Assembly (NCBI RefSeq): GCF_001427225.1 | Contig: NZ_LMFH01000005.1 | Location: forward strand, 1,167,325-1,231,324 | DNA from: Lysobacter sp. Root494 | Lineage (GTDB): Bacteria > Pseudomonadota > Gammaproteobacteria > Xanthomonadales > Xanthomonadaceae | DNA: 64,000 nt | Direction of reading: 5' to 3' | Part shown: piece after piece, positions 63,476 to 64,000 of the stretch | Position numbering within the stretch: position 1 is the first letter of the stretch | How the letters are laid out: every line of letters begins with the position of its first letter | Made by a program: the position numbers and the translations under genes | The notes under the pieces: generated by a model | What the model was told of the DNA's origin: nothing | The model's database searches: none | Seen by the model: the letters and a program-made list of their open reading frames with translations, nothing else

Positions 63476-64000
63476 TTACAGGCGACCGTCGACCGACTCA
63501 CGCGGCAGCACGTACTTGACGTCGTACACGATCGACTGGGGTTTGCCGAACGCACGGATGCCCTCGGCCCCGAGGCGGCGGAACTGTTCATGCCCCACCG
63601 CCACGATGACCGCGTCGTAACTGCCGGAATCCAGCTGGCCGGTCATGGTCAACCCATACTCGTGCCGCGCTTCCTCCACGTCGACCCACGGGTCGTGCAC
63701 ATCCACCTGCGCGTTGTAGCCGCGCAATGACTTCACCACGTCGATCACCCGCGTGTTGCGCAGGTCCGGACAGTTCTCCTTGAAGGCGAGTCCGAGTATC
63801 AGCACGCGTGCGTTCACCGGGTTGATCGCATTGCGCACCATCAACTTGACTACCTGCTCAGCCACGTAGGCACCCATGCCGTCATTGGTGCGGCGTCCGG
63901 CGAGTATCACGTCTGGGTGGTGCCCTACTTCCTGCGCCTTGTGGGTCAGGTAATACGGATCGACGCCGATGCAGTGCCCGCCCACAAGCCCAGGCCGGAA
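63476..64000 (-). CDS. Nucleotide-sugar (UDP-HexNAc or UDP-glucose type) dehydrogenase, 5' end outside window
   Basis: The last 174 codons of a UDP-sugar 6-dehydrogenase. The sequence enters the window at FRPGLVGGHCIGVDPYYLTH, which contains the catalytic Cys and the substrate loop; GLAFKENCPDLRNTRVIDVV and the UDP-binding C-terminal domain (DVHDPWVDVEEARHEYG) follow. This ending is of the TviB/WbpO group (UDP-N-acetyl-sugar dehydrogenases) more than the short Ugd group. With the epimerase next to it, it marks the 3' end of a surface polysaccharide locus that continues to the right. Confidence 0.92.
   Translation of the reverse strand, partial: FRPGLVGGHCIGVDPYYLTHKAQEVGHHPDVILAGRRTNDGMGAYVAEQVVKLMVRNAINPVNARVLILGLAFKENCPDLRNTRVIDVVKSLRGYNAQVDVHDPWVDVEEARHEYGLTMTGQLDSGSYDAVIVAVGHEQFRRLGAEGIRAFGKPQSIVYDVKYVLPRESVDGRL

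Overview
The window looks like a chromosomal segment of a high-GC gammaproteobacterium of the Xanthomonadaceae/Lysobacteraceae type (Lysobacter, Luteimonas or a close relative). This is inferred from an alpha-lytic-type secreted protease, GTAG-type REP palindromes like those described in Stenotrophomonas, a class III PhaEC polyester synthase, and several exported peptidases. No rRNA, tRNA, CRISPR array, insertion sequence or prophage was seen.

Layout. Positions 1-17250 hold two giant minus-strand genes in tandem: a 2982-residue exported multi-repeat protein, followed 37 bases later by a transglutaminase-like/RHS protein whose C-terminus lies outside the window. A Tat-exported multicopper oxidase is divergent to them. 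Positions 17380-23229 hold a two-gene unit: a bacterial homologue of animal protein-arginine deiminases with all catalytic residues, and a 996-residue partner of unknown function. Positions 23230-31909 are accessory in character: an almost gene-free stretch, a frameshifted glyoxalase-like gene, small and DUF proteins, the alpha-lytic-type protease, a LysR/short-chain dehydrogenase pair, a nitronate monooxygenase-like gene, and two copies of a structured repeat of about 140 bp with paired base changes.

Positions 31910-35106 carry five minus-strand genes, each overlapping the next by four bases: PspC, an HExxH membrane protein, an Lgt paralogue, a radical SAM enzyme of the MJ0619/tetraether-synthase type, and a small membrane protein. 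This is a strong candidate for an uncharacterised lipid or envelope modification pathway. Next come PhaE/PhaC polyester synthase, a CDP-alcohol phosphatidyltransferase, DNA polymerase IV, an M13 peptidase lipoprotein, a glycerophosphodiesterase, a UdgX-type uracil-DNA glycosylase-family protein, cyclopropane fatty acid synthase, RluF, a histone H1-like protein, a rhomboid protease and a peptide transporter.

Positions 51303-64000 include a GST, an M14 carboxypeptidase, an MliC-like lipoprotein, a patatin phospholipase, a phasin, a membrane-anchored Mrr-like protein, a Marinobacter-type fatty acyl-CoA reductase divergent to an acyl-CoA-binding protein and a TetR regulator, and finally two nucleotide-sugar genes (epimerase, UDP-sugar dehydrogenase) that begin a surface polysaccharide locus.

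Much of the window concerns lipids: polyester storage, acyl-CoA reduction, phospholipid synthesis and turnover, cyclopropanation, and the five-gene radical SAM unit. Coordinates and motifs were read by eye; no similarity search or composition calculation was run, and family names rest on motif recognition.
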